Part shown: positions 14,679-20,994 of the stretch, in pieces | How the letters are laid out: each line of letters starts with the position of its first letter | Numbering within the stretch: position 1 is the stretch's first letter | Assembly (NCBI GenBank): GCA_038213005.1 | Contig: JBBQTU010000045.1 | Span: 1 to 20,994 of the forward strand | Length of the DNA: 20,994 bases | Direction of reading: 5' to 3' | Source of the DNA: JBBQTU01 sp038213005 | Lineage (GTDB): Bacteria; Planctomycetota; Phycisphaerae; Tepidisphaerales; Tepidisphaeraceae | Made by a program: the position numbers and the translations under genes | Notes under the pieces: generated by a model | The model's input: only the letters and a program-made list of their open reading frames with translations | Database searches by the model: none | What the model was told of the DNA's origin: nothing

Positions 14679-14885
14679 GGGCGTGCTCGTTTTTCCCGGC
14701 AGATGTAAGTCGCGCGTCAGCGGGTGGTTGGAGCGAATACGGTGCTGAAAGAGGTGTCGCCCTTTCAGGGCTCATTCAGGGTGAATGGTTCTAACCCAGG
14801 GCTGCGCGAGTACGCTTCCCCTGGGCTTAAGAATGCCGCCCCGTTGGGGCTAAGAAATCGCGTGCCCGGAAAAGGGGGCACGCCC
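14679..14885. repeat. GGGCGTGCCCG-bounded dispersed element, long type, copy 2
   Basis: It starts GGGCGTGCTCGTTTTTCC (14679) and ends with the GCGTGCCC / GGGCACGC hairpin (14860-14885). The first 70 bp match the copy at 1221-1290 closely. The interior holds small stems such as CCAGGGCTGCGCG and GCCGCCCCGTTGGGGC, and no gene. Confidence 0.65.
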
Positions 14886-14957
14886 GACGATATTCAAACT
14901 GGCTGATACATTGCATTTACACATCGACGCTGCAAAAATGAGGATTGAGCTGAGCTA

Positions 14958-15114
14958 ACGTGCTGGGAAGGCGGTGATTGCCGCCGGCCCGCTGGAGGGT
15001 ATGATGTACCGTCTGCTGGCTTGGGACATGAAGGAGATCAGTTTCGTTACCTTCGGCAAGGCACTGGCCGTCCCTGCTGACAAGACGATTTTCGTTACTG
15101 AAATGACTCGATAG
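14958..15114 (+). pseudogene. Short coding-like fragment upstream of the GH3 gene
   Basis: The frame after the TAA near 14956 runs to TAG 15112-15114 and reads like genuine protein (for example AVIAAGPLEGMMYRLLAW, FVTFGKALAVPADKTIFV). From ATG 15001 or 15004 it would give a 36-37 residue peptide, with GGAGGG (14992-14997) just upstream. It may be a small gene or the eroded 3' end of a larger one. I do not recognise the family. The repeated TTTCGTTAC words (15042-15050, 15090-15098) lie inside it. Confidence 0.3.
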
Positions 15115-15151
15115 ATCCCACTGATCATCAACAAAAGAAAGCAGCGCAGAG

Positions 15152-17326
15152 ATGATGTCCACAACGTCGACCGACCAAGCCGCGGAAGATGCAGCAGACA
15201 CCACGCCGATGTTTCCCGACTCGGAACTATCGTTTGCTCAGCGGGCTCGCGACCTGATATCGCGCATGACACTTTCTGAGAAACTCAGCCAGCTCGGCAG
15301 CGGAACGCCGGCAATCGAGCGGCTGGGGATCCCCGCGGTGCCATGGGGCAGCGAGTGCATCCATGGCGTCGGCCGGGCCGGCCGGGCCACGGTATTCCCG
15401 CAGGCACTGGGTTTGGCCTCCACCTGGGATGTGGAATTGATGACCCGGGTGGCGACGGCGATCTCCGATGAGCTGCGTGCCAAGTACCACGAAAACGAGA
15501 GGCTGGGCCATGCCCATCACGGGCCTGGCCTGAGTTGCTGGAGTCCGAACATCAATCTGTTTCGCGATCCCCGATGGGGACGCGGCCAGGAGACCTACGG
15601 CGAAGATCCCTATCTGACCGCCTGCTTTGGCGTGGCGTTTATTCGCGCCATGCAGGGCGATCATCCCAAATACCTGAAGACTGCATGTGCGGTCAAGCAC
15701 TTTGCGGTCCACAGCGGGCCGGATGCAATTCGCCACCAGTTCGATATTAAGGTGACGGACAAGGACCTCTGGGAAACGTACCTGCCCCACTTTGAGGCGG
15801 CCATTCGCCAGGCAAAGGCCGCCGGCGTGATGGGAGCATACAACCGCCTCAATGGCGAACACTGTTGCGCCAGCCCAACGCTGCTGCAGAAGATACTGCG
15901 AGACAAATGGGGATTCGAAGGCTTCGTCGTATCCGATGGTGGGGCATTGCACGATCTGCATGACGGCCACCGACTGACGCACGATGCAGCCGAATCCGCC
16001 GCTCTGGCGCTGCGGCACGGCTGCGACTTCTGTCTGGGGCAGGAACACAGGCAACTTCCCGAAGCCGTTGACCGAGGCCTGATCACCGAGGCGGAGGCAG
16101 ATCGCTCCCTGGAACGTCTGCTGGTTACGCGTCTGCGCCTGGGTCTGCTGGCTGCTCCTGAGTCCGTGCCGTATGCGTCCATCCCGATCGAGGTGGTGGA
16201 GTGTGCCGAGCACCGCGCTTTGGCTCGACGGGCCGCCGGTGATTCCATCGTCCTGCTCAAGAACGCAGGCGGTGTTCTGCCTTTACCCAAAGACACGCCC
16301 AGCGTCACAGTGGTTGGACCCAATGCTTCGGATGTCGAGGCTCTGCTGGGCAATTACAACGGCTTCAGTGCCAGGATGGTTACACCGTTGGAGGGCATTA
16401 CCGCAGCGGCGAGCTCTTCCACAAGGATTTGGTATGTACGCGGTTGTGACGTTACGGGGGACAATCGCCGCATGATCCCCATGGCGCTGAGCTACGCGAA
16501 CCGGGCCAATGTAATCGTGGCGGTGCTGGGCCTGTCCCCCATCATCGAGGGAGAAGAATCTGACGCGCCCATGGCCGACTGGATCGGCGATCGCCACGAA
16601 CTGGATCTTCCGGGCGTGCAGGAAGACCTGCTGAAGGCCCTGGTTGCTACTGGCAAGCCCGTGGTGCTGGTACTCACCGGCTGCGCCCCCCTGGCCGTGA
16701 ACTGGGCCATGGAACACTGTGCGGCCATTCTCCACCTGGGTTATTCTGGCGAAGAAGGCGGCAACGCTTTGGCCGATGTGCTATTTGGGGATGTCAACCC
16801 ATCTGCCCGTCTGCCAATGACCTGGCCAACGTCCGTTCGGCAGCTTCCTCCTTTCCACGACTACTCAATGGCCAACCGAACCTACCGTTACTCGACCGAT
16901 CAGCCGCTGCTGCCATTCGGATTTGGGTTGAGCTATACAAGCTTCGAGTACTCCGAGTTGTCGCTTTCCCACCAGAGCGTGGGGGAAGACCAGGATCTGG
17001 GGATTACCGTCAAGGTGACCAATACGGGCTCCACAGATGGAGCAGAAGTGGTTCAGTTGTACATAGGCCACGTCAATGCGCCATTTCCCGTGCCGGTTCG
17101 CCAACTGGCAGGGTTTCGCAAGGTGCATCTGGCAGCGAAGGAGAGCCGGTTAGTCGAGTTCACAATTCGGAGCGAGCAACTTCGGTTGATTAACATGGCC
17201 GGTCAATCCTGCTTTATTGCGGGAGCGCTTGATATCAGCGTGGGCGGCAGCCAGCCGGATGCCCAAAGCCAGCGTTTGATGGGGCGAACCGGTCTGCAAG
17301 CCCAGATAGCCCTTGTTGGGGTCTAA
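15152..17326 (+). CDS. Glycoside hydrolase family 3 beta-xylosidase/beta-glucosidase
   Basis: This 724-residue enzyme has the full bacterial GH3 layout. The N-terminal TIM-barrel-like domain holds MTLSEKLSQL, WGSECIHGV (E68), SPNINLFRDPRWGRGQETYG (131-150), VKHFAVHSGP (K182, H183) and FVVSDGGAL with nucleophile D262. The alpha/beta sandwich domain includes DSIVLLKNAGGVLPLP and EGEES (E466-E469), a likely acid/base region. The C-terminal FnIII-like domain starts after LPFGFGLSYTSFEYSEL and ends at residue 724. The NINLFRDPRWGRGQE and VHSGP blocks are most like the xylan 1,4-beta-xylosidase branch, so release of xylose (or glucose) from short oligosaccharides is likely. There is no signal peptide, so it should act on imported oligosaccharides in the cytoplasm. 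ATG 15152 follows only a weak AAAGAAAG; the second codon is also ATG. Confidence 0.93.
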   Translation: MMSTTSTDQAAEDAADTTPMFPDSELSFAQRARDLISRMTLSEKLSQLGSGTPAIERLGIPAVPWGSECIHGVGRAGRATVFPQALGLASTWDVELMTRVATAISDELRAKYHENERLGHAHHGPGLSCWSPNINLFRDPRWGRGQETYGEDPYLTACFGVAFIRAMQGDHPKYLKTACAVKHFAVHSGPDAIRHQFDIKVTDKDLWETYLPHFEAAIRQAKAAGVMGAYNRLNGEHCCASPTLLQKILRDKWGFEGFVVSDGGALHDLHDGHRLTHDAAESAALALRHGCDFCLGQEHRQLPEAVDRGLITEAEADRSLERLLVTRLRLGLLAAPESVPYASIPIEVVECAEHRALARRAAGDSIVLLKNAGGVLPLPKDTPSVTVVGPNASDVEALLGNYNGFSARMVTPLEGITAAASSSTRIWYVRGCDVTGDNRRMIPMALSYANRANVIVAVLGLSPIIEGEESDAPMADWIGDRHELDLPGVQEDLLKALVATGKPVVLVLTGCAPLAVNWAMEHCAAILHLGYSGEEGGNALADVLFGDVNPSARLPMTWPTSVRQLPPFHDYSMANRTYRYSTDQPLLPFGFGLSYTSFEYSELSLSHQSVGEDQDLGITVKVTNTGSTDGAEVVQLYIGHVNAPFPVPVRQLAGFRKVHLAAKESRLVEFTIRSEQLRLINMAGQSCFIAGALDISVGGSQPDAQSQRLMGRTGLQAQIALVGV

Positions 17327-17354
17327 AAGGGGGACACTAGACCTCTGGGTCTCG

Positions 17355-17516
17355 CTATGCGGCTTTGATGGGTCTGGTCCAGGAGCGGCCGGAGTTGCGC
17401 ACGATCGACTGCAGTTCCAGTCGCGCGGCGGATGCCTGGGTCCAGCGGTCGGCGCCGTAGGGCCGGTGGCAATTGACGCTGGCGTGCGAAACGGTACGTG
17501 GAACGATGGAGGCGAA
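17355..17516 (-). pseudogene. Remnant of a REP-associated tyrosine transposase (RAYT), C-terminus only
   Basis: Read on the minus strand, the last residues before the stop at 17355-17357 are HRPYGADRWTQASAARLELQ, then SIVRNSGRSWTRPIKAA. This resembles the conserved C-terminal tail of RAYT/transposase_17 proteins (G-x-x-x-W-x-x-x-T/S-A-x-R-L-x-L-x-S-x-x-R-x-x-G-R). No HUH motif or upstream body is present, so it is a decayed fragment. It sits 12 bp from a REP-like double hairpin (17528-17588), the expected partner of such transposases. The call rests on a short stretch recognised by eye. Confidence 0.5.
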
Positions 17517-17527
17517 TCAGGCCGGCC

Positions 17528-17588
17528 GGTATTCCTCCCGGCGACATGTCGCCTCGGGAGTGCTGCGGCATGCCGCAGCACTCCAAGG
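17528..17588 (+). repeat. Double-hairpin REP-like unit, fourth copy
   Basis: Two perfect dyads, GGCGACATGTCGCC (17540-17553) and TGCTGCGGCATGCCGCAGCA (17561-17580), are framed by GGTATTCCTCCC and CTCCAAGG. These frames are shared with the copies at 6647 and 13982, while the stem sequences differ. That suggests compensatory change preserving structure. Confidence 0.8.
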
Positions 17589-17729
17589 TTGTGAACGGGT
17601 GGACAACGTTGCGCCGGGGACGGGTTCTCTGTGGCTGGGGCCGCTTTGGCGTGTGAGGGGGGTTACGCCCGGGGTTTGCTGCGCGGTGGGGGAAGCGGTG
17701 ATCAGTCTCGCTGCGCACGCATCTTCCTG

Positions 17730-17735
17730 TACAAT
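17730..17735 (+). promoter_or_regulatory. Candidate -10 box of the hydrogenase-phosphatase operon
   Basis: TACAAT lies 27 nt before the ATG at 17763, the same hexamer and nearly the same distance as before the aldolase-like gene (5688-5693). No recognisable -35 is present at 16-18 nt. Confidence 0.3.
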
Positions 17736-17762
17736 CGCAGGCGAGCGAGAGGACGGTCTGCC

Positions 17763-19523
17763 ATGAATTATCTCAACCCGATCTACACTGAGAAGACCGA
17801 GTGTCAGGACTGCTACAAGTGCGTCCGGCACTGTCCGGTGAAGGCCATCAAGGTCGAGGGCGGGTGCGCAACGGTCATCGCGGAGCTGTGCATCTATTGC
17901 GGACATTGCGTGGAGGTTTGTCCGAACGGGGCGAAGAAGGTGCGGGATGACCTGGCGCGGGCGCGGCAGCTCTTGTCGCTTCGCAAGCAGGTGTATGTGT
18001 CGCTCGCGCCGTCGTTTGTAAGCGAGTTTCCCGGAGTGCGGGCCGAGCAGATGGTGGCGGCACTTCGCAAGATGGGATTTGCCGGGGTGTCCGAGACGGC
18101 CCTGGGGGCGCAGGAAGTGTCGGCGGCGGTGGCGGGACGGCTGGCGAATGAGCCGGGGCAGGTGCTGATCTCGTCGGCGTGCCCGAGCGTGGTGGCGTAT
18201 CTGCAGAAGCATCGGCCGGAGTTGAGCGGACAACTGACGGGGGTCTTGTCGCCGCTCTTGGCGCACTGCCGGCTGCTGCGGCGGGTGTATGGGGCGGACG
18301 TCGGGCTGGTGTTTATCGGCCCGTGCATCTCGAAAAAGCTGGATGCGGACCATCATGCGGACCTGCTGGATATTGCCCTGACCTTTGAGGATCTGCGTCG
18401 CTGGCTGGCCGCGGAGAAGATTGATCCCAAGACGCTCGTGCCAGGGGCGGAGGATGCGTTTGTGCCCACGCGAGCGGCCGAGGGGGCGTGGTATCCGGTG
18501 GACGGCGGGATGATCGCAGGGATCAAGAGCAACTGCGCGGTCAACGACTGCTCGATGATGAGTTTCAGCGGCCTTGCGGCGATCGAGAAGGCGCTGGCGG
18601 GGCTGTCGGGGCTGCCGCCGGGTCAGGGCGTTTTCCTGGAACTGCTGGCGTGCGAGGGCGGGTGCGTGAACGGGCCCAAGGCGGCAAGTCGAGGCGGGAC
18701 GATCGCCAAGCGCTGCCAGGTGCTGCAATATGCGACCGAAGCGCCGGCGCCGCTGGACCGGGGCGGGATGGTGGTGGTGGCGGACTTCCGGGTTCCGCCG
18801 ATGCAGATGGTGGCGTATTCGGAATCGCAGGTTCGCGAGGCTTTGCGCGGGGTTGGCAAATTTACGGCCGAGGATGAACTGAACTGCGGCGGGTGCGGGT
18901 ATGACTCGTGCATCGAGTTCGGGCGGGCGCTACTGAGCCAGAAGGCCGAGCGCAGCATGTGCGTGACGTACATGCGGAAGCTGGCGCACAAGAAGGCCAA
19001 CGCGCTGGTGCAGCGCATGCCGTCGGCGGTGGTGATCGTGGGCGAGTCGCTGCGGGTGCTGGAGTGCAACGCGGCGTTTGCCAGGATGTTCCTGAGCGAT
19101 GACCGGCCGGTGGAGGAGCAGGTGCGGGCAATGGAAGGCGTGCCGCTGGGCAGCGTGCTCCCGTTTGCGAGCCTTTTTCAGGGCGTGCTGCTGAGCGGCG
19201 ATGATCTGCTGGACCGCGACCTGCGGCATCAGCAGACGATCGTGCACGCTTCGATCTTCACCATTGAGAAGCACTCGGTGGTGGGCGGGATCATCCAGGA
19301 CATCACCCGGCCCGTGGTGCAGAAGGAGCAGGTGATCAGCAAGGCTCGGGAGGTGATTCAGAAGAACCTCGCCACGGTGCAGCAGATCGCGTATCTGCTG
19401 GGCGAGAATGCGGCCGAGAGCGAGATCACGCTGAGCCAGATCATCGACTCGTTCTCGCCGGCGCGGACGGACGAAATAGGGGAGAAGCCGCAGAATGACT
19501 GGCGAAAGCTTTATCGACGTTGA
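17763..19523 (+). CDS. Sensory-type [FeFe]-hydrogenase-like protein with ferredoxin, Fe-S and PAS domains
   Basis: This 586-residue cytoplasmic protein starts with a two-cluster ferredoxin domain (C14, C17, C20, C24 and C43, C46, C49, C53). The [FeFe]-hydrogenase catalytic domain follows (about 76-330), with ligand cysteines in SSACPSV (C140), IGPCISKK (C188) and LLACEGGCVNGP (C297, C301). Next is a [4Fe-4S] domain with C375, C378, C383 and C400 (NCGGCGYDSC), then a PAS domain (about 413-545: MPSAVVIVGESLRVLECN). In catalytic hydrogenases the first motif is TSCCP, whose first Cys relays protons; here it is Ala139. This layout matches the HydS-like sensory group, thought to sense H2 or redox state rather than turn over fast. 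GAGAGGA (17747-17753) supports ATG 17763. The next gene overlaps it by 29 bp. Confidence 0.9.
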   Translation: MNYLNPIYTEKTECQDCYKCVRHCPVKAIKVEGGCATVIAELCIYCGHCVEVCPNGAKKVRDDLARARQLLSLRKQVYVSLAPSFVSEFPGVRAEQMVAALRKMGFAGVSETALGAQEVSAAVAGRLANEPGQVLISSACPSVVAYLQKHRPELSGQLTGVLSPLLAHCRLLRRVYGADVGLVFIGPCISKKLDADHHADLLDIALTFEDLRRWLAAEKIDPKTLVPGAEDAFVPTRAAEGAWYPVDGGMIAGIKSNCAVNDCSMMSFSGLAAIEKALAGLSGLPPGQGVFLELLACEGGCVNGPKAASRGGTIAKRCQVLQYATEAPAPLDRGGMVVVADFRVPPMQMVAYSESQVREALRGVGKFTAEDELNCGGCGYDSCIEFGRALLSQKAERSMCVTYMRKLAHKKANALVQRMPSAVVIVGESLRVLECNAAFARMFLSDDRPVEEQVRAMEGVPLGSVLPFASLFQGVLLSGDDLLDRDLRHQQTIVHASIFTIEKHSVVGGIIQDITRPVVQKEQVISKAREVIQKNLATVQQIAYLLGENAAESEITLSQIIDSFSPARTDEIGEKPQNDWRKLYRR

Positions 19524-20676
19524 TACGGCGCAGCGCGCCAAGACGGGCCAGTTCGTTGCGGGCGATGTCTTCCTTTGCCGCAAGATCCGCGAGGAGTCGC
19601 GCGTGCTGTCGGTGCTGTCCGATGGGCTGGGCAGCGGGGTGAAGGCGTCGGTGCTGGCCAACCTGACGGCGACGATGGCGATGAAGTATTCGGCGGCGTT
19701 TGTCGACATCCGCAAGTCGGCCGGGACGATCATGGAGACGCTGCCAATCTGCGAAATCCGCAAGATCAGCTATTCCACATTCAGCATCATGGACCTGGAC
19801 GCCAGCAGCGGTGAGGTGAGCATCATCGAGCACGGCAACCCGCCGGTGCTGCTGTTTCGCGGGGATCGCGAGGTGCCGCTGGAGCGGACGGAATTTACGC
19901 TGGAGGCATGGCGGGACCGGGTGATCAGCTATTGCGAGGTGAAGTTGGAAGTGGGCGACCGGCTGATCTGCGTGTCCGACGGCGTGACGCAGGCGGGGTT
20001 GGGCCAGCCGAGCATGCCGCTGGGCTGGGGCGGCGGCGCGCTGTCGCTGCATATCGCGAGACTGCTGAACGATGAGCCATCACTGTCATCGCAGCGGCTG
20101 TCGCGAGGGATTGTGGATGAGGCATACAGTCGGGATGAGCACCACGCCAAGGACGACATCACCGCGGCGGTGACGTATATCCGACAGCCGCGGCGATTGC
20201 TGGTGGTGACGGGGCCGCCGTTTGCCAAGGAACGGGACCGGTATATGGCGGAGGAAGTGTCGCGATTTGCCGGGCGGAAGGTGATCGCGGGGGGGACGAC
20301 GACAACGATCATCGCGCGCGAACTGGGGCGGCCGGTGGAGATGGACCTGAAATACCTCGCGCCGGATGTACCGCCAATATCGCGGATGGAGGGGATAGAC
20401 CTGGTGACCGAGGGGACGCTGACACTGGCGCGGGTGGCGGAGATTCTGGAGCGCGGGCCGAGCGACCTGGTGGGCCGGGCCGACGGGGCGCAGGCGATGG
20501 CCCGGCTGATGGCCGAGAGCGACGTGGTGGACTTCCTGGTCGGGACGCGGATCAATGAGGCGCATCAGGATCCCAATGTGCCGGTGGAACTGGATCTGCG
20601 TCGGAACATCGTGCGCCGGATCACGCAGAGCCTGGAATCGCGGTATCTAAAAGAGACGCGGATCCGGTTTGTATGA
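19495..20676 (+). CDS. SpoIIE/PP2C-family serine/threonine phosphatase with an extra C-terminal domain
   Basis: This 393-residue protein has the PP2C metal-binding motifs in order: VAGDVF (D24), LSDGLGSG (D43, G44), CVSDGVTQ (D162) and AKDDIT (D220, D221), with the structural EHGNPP (112-117) between. SpoIIE phosphatases dephosphorylate anti-sigma antagonists or similar phosphoproteins in partner-switching circuits. Residues 234-393 form a separate domain with VVTGPPF, a threonine-rich GGTTTTIIAREL turn and a helical end; I do not know its role. ATG 19495 is preceded by GGGGAG at 10 nt and overlaps the hydrogenase-like gene by 29 bp, so translation is probably coupled. The pairing suggests the hydrogenase-like protein controls, or is controlled by, this phosphatase. 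There is no signal peptide or membrane segment. Confidence 0.9.
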   Translation: MTGESFIDVDTAQRAKTGQFVAGDVFLCRKIREESRVLSVLSDGLGSGVKASVLANLTATMAMKYSAAFVDIRKSAGTIMETLPICEIRKISYSTFSIMDLDASSGEVSIIEHGNPPVLLFRGDREVPLERTEFTLEAWRDRVISYCEVKLEVGDRLICVSDGVTQAGLGQPSMPLGWGGGALSLHIARLLNDEPSLSSQRLSRGIVDEAYSRDEHHAKDDITAAVTYIRQPRRLLVVTGPPFAKERDRYMAEEVSRFAGRKVIAGGTTTTIIARELGRPVEMDLKYLAPDVPPISRMEGIDLVTEGTLTLARVAEILERGPSDLVGRADGAQAMARLMAESDVVDFLVGTRINEAHQDPNVPVELDLRRNIVRRITQSLESRYLKETRIRFV

Positions 20677-20695
20677 GAGGCTTCTTCCTGGGTGG

Positions 20696-20791
20696 GAGTG
20701 CCCATTTTTCCGGGCGACGTGCCCCATGTCCGCGGCGCTCCGCGTTTGCTGCTTCGAGTTTTCTCAGTTTCCGCGTTGTTTCGTATTGGAC
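20696..20791 (-). repeat. Short GGGCGTGCCCGAAAAT element, copy 3 (reversed, truncated)
   Basis: It reads GAGTGCCCATTTTTCCGGGC, then GACGTGCCCCATGTCCGC, GCTGCTTCGAG and CAGTTTCCGCGTTGTTTCG. This is the reverse complement of copies at 2515 and 6738, with a mutated outer end and the other terminal repeat missing. It lies between the phosphatase stop and the next gene of the presumed operon. Confidence 0.8.
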
Positions 20792-20871
20792 TAAACGGCT
20801 ATCGCCGTGGCGGGCGTGGGAGTGCCTTGCATCTTGAGGATGGTTACGCTGTGGGCATCGAGGCCGACGGA

Positions 20872-20892
20872 CGGGCAACATAGGGTTGCCCG
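20872..20892 (+). other. Small hairpin in the leader of the last gene
   Basis: CGGGCAAC (20872-20879) pairs perfectly with GTTGCCCG (20885-20892) over a 5-nt loop, 34 nt before the ATG at 20927. No U-run follows, so it is more likely an mRNA leader structure or repeat than a terminator. Confidence 0.45.
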
Positions 20893-20926
20893 CCGCCAGC
20901 CCCAACGTTTTGAACAGGAGTCTGCC

Positions 20927-20994
20927 ATGAGCAGCAGCGTGAAGCAAGACAGCAGCGTGAAGGAATGTTTTATCCGGGACATGCAGATGGCCGG
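20927..20994 (+). CDS. Start of an unidentified protein (3' end outside the window)
   Basis: ATG 20927 is preceded at 6 nt by AGGAG (20916-20920) and begins MSSSVKQDSSVKECFIRDMQ before the window ends after 22 codons. That is too little to assign a family. It follows the hydrogenase-like/phosphatase pair on the same strand after a 250-bp gap holding a repeat element. In related bacteria such pairs sit beside genes for HATPase proteins, 2Fe-2S subunits or electron-bifurcating hydrogenase subunits. Whether this is one of them cannot be told here. Confidence 0.6.
   Translation, partial: MSSSVKQDSSVKECFIRDMQMA

Larger units (their letters stand above)
13631..15151. other. Long intergenic region of repeats and relics
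   Basis: This is 1.5 kb without a convincing gene. It holds a terminator (13700-13737), AACATCAAA-type repeats (13656-13907), a double-hairpin REP-like unit (13982-14040), a hairpin at 14369-14391 (GTGCGGGCG / CGCC-T-CGCAC), a long GGGCGTGCCCG-bounded element (14679-14885) and a coding-like scrap (14958-15114). The longest open frame, 14063-14794, spans several of these repeats and has no domain character. Confidence 0.6.

Noticed and set aside
14063..14794. 243-residue open frame in the long gap
   Set aside because: It crosses a hairpin at 14369 and the repeat element starting at 14679, with no domain, signal or ribosome-binding site.
17631..17762. N-terminal extension of the hydrogenase-like protein
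   Set aside because: ATG 17763 has a well-placed GAGAGGA, and the ferredoxin domain starts at once; the upstream codons look like intergenic sequence.

Overview
The window looks like a chromosomal segment of a high-GC planctomycete, probably a Phycisphaerae-type lineage from an anoxic or mixed habitat. This is inferred from content, not from a marker gene. The clues are a secreted PEP-CTERM protein, an AraC-type XylR-like regulator with a LacI-like sensor domain, two Gfo/Idh/MocA oxidoreductases, a GH3 glycosidase, and unusually many dispersed hairpin repeats in long intergenic gaps. No rRNA, tRNA or CRISPR array was seen.

Layout. 1-830: the end of a BNR/sialidase-like reading frame is cut off by a REP-like inverted and tandem repeat, followed by an unrecognised protein of lower-GC appearance. 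831-1572: a non-coding, repeat-derived stretch. 1573-2433 (-): a calcineurin-like metallophosphoesterase. 2683-4110 (+): an orphan membrane-anchored periplasmic solute-binding protein of the iron(III)/SBP type. 4284-5405 (-): a Gfo/Idh/MocA oxidoreductase, divergent from a class II aldolase-like protein at 5722-6354 (+). 6355-6931: a repeat-dense gap. 6932-9007 (+): a double-length ABC-2 permease. 8944-9534 (-): an unknown protein whose tail runs into a hairpin repeat. 9535-10263: palindromes and a 28-bp perfect inverted repeat. 10264-11289 (+): a second Gfo/Idh/MocA oxidoreductase, convergent with a XylR-like regulator at 11521-12675 (-). That regulator is divergent from a LamG-like PEP-CTERM protein at 12854-13630 (+). 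13631-15151: 1.5 kb of repeats and a coding-like scrap. 15152-17326 (+): a cytoplasmic GH3 beta-xylosidase/beta-glucosidase. 17327-17762: a transposase (RAYT) remnant and a REP hairpin. 17763-20676 (+): an overlapping two-gene operon of a sensory-type [FeFe]-hydrogenase-like protein with PAS domain and a SpoIIE/PP2C phosphatase. 20927-end: the start of another gene.

How it fits together. The carbohydrate part (two Gfo/Idh/MocA oxidoreductases, aldolase, XylR-like regulator, GH3) suggests plant-polysaccharide sugar use, with the XylR-like protein as a likely local pentose-type sensor. The most interesting system is at the right end. A hydrogenase-like protein keeps the H-cluster ligand cysteines but has Ala at the expected proton-transfer cysteine, and it carries a PAS domain. 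It overlaps a serine/threonine phosphatase gene. This points to redox or H2 sensing coupled to protein dephosphorylation.

The second theme is repeats. At least three families of short palindromic or inverted-repeat elements occur in several copies within 21 kb, and one copy lies beside a decayed REP-associated tyrosine transposase.
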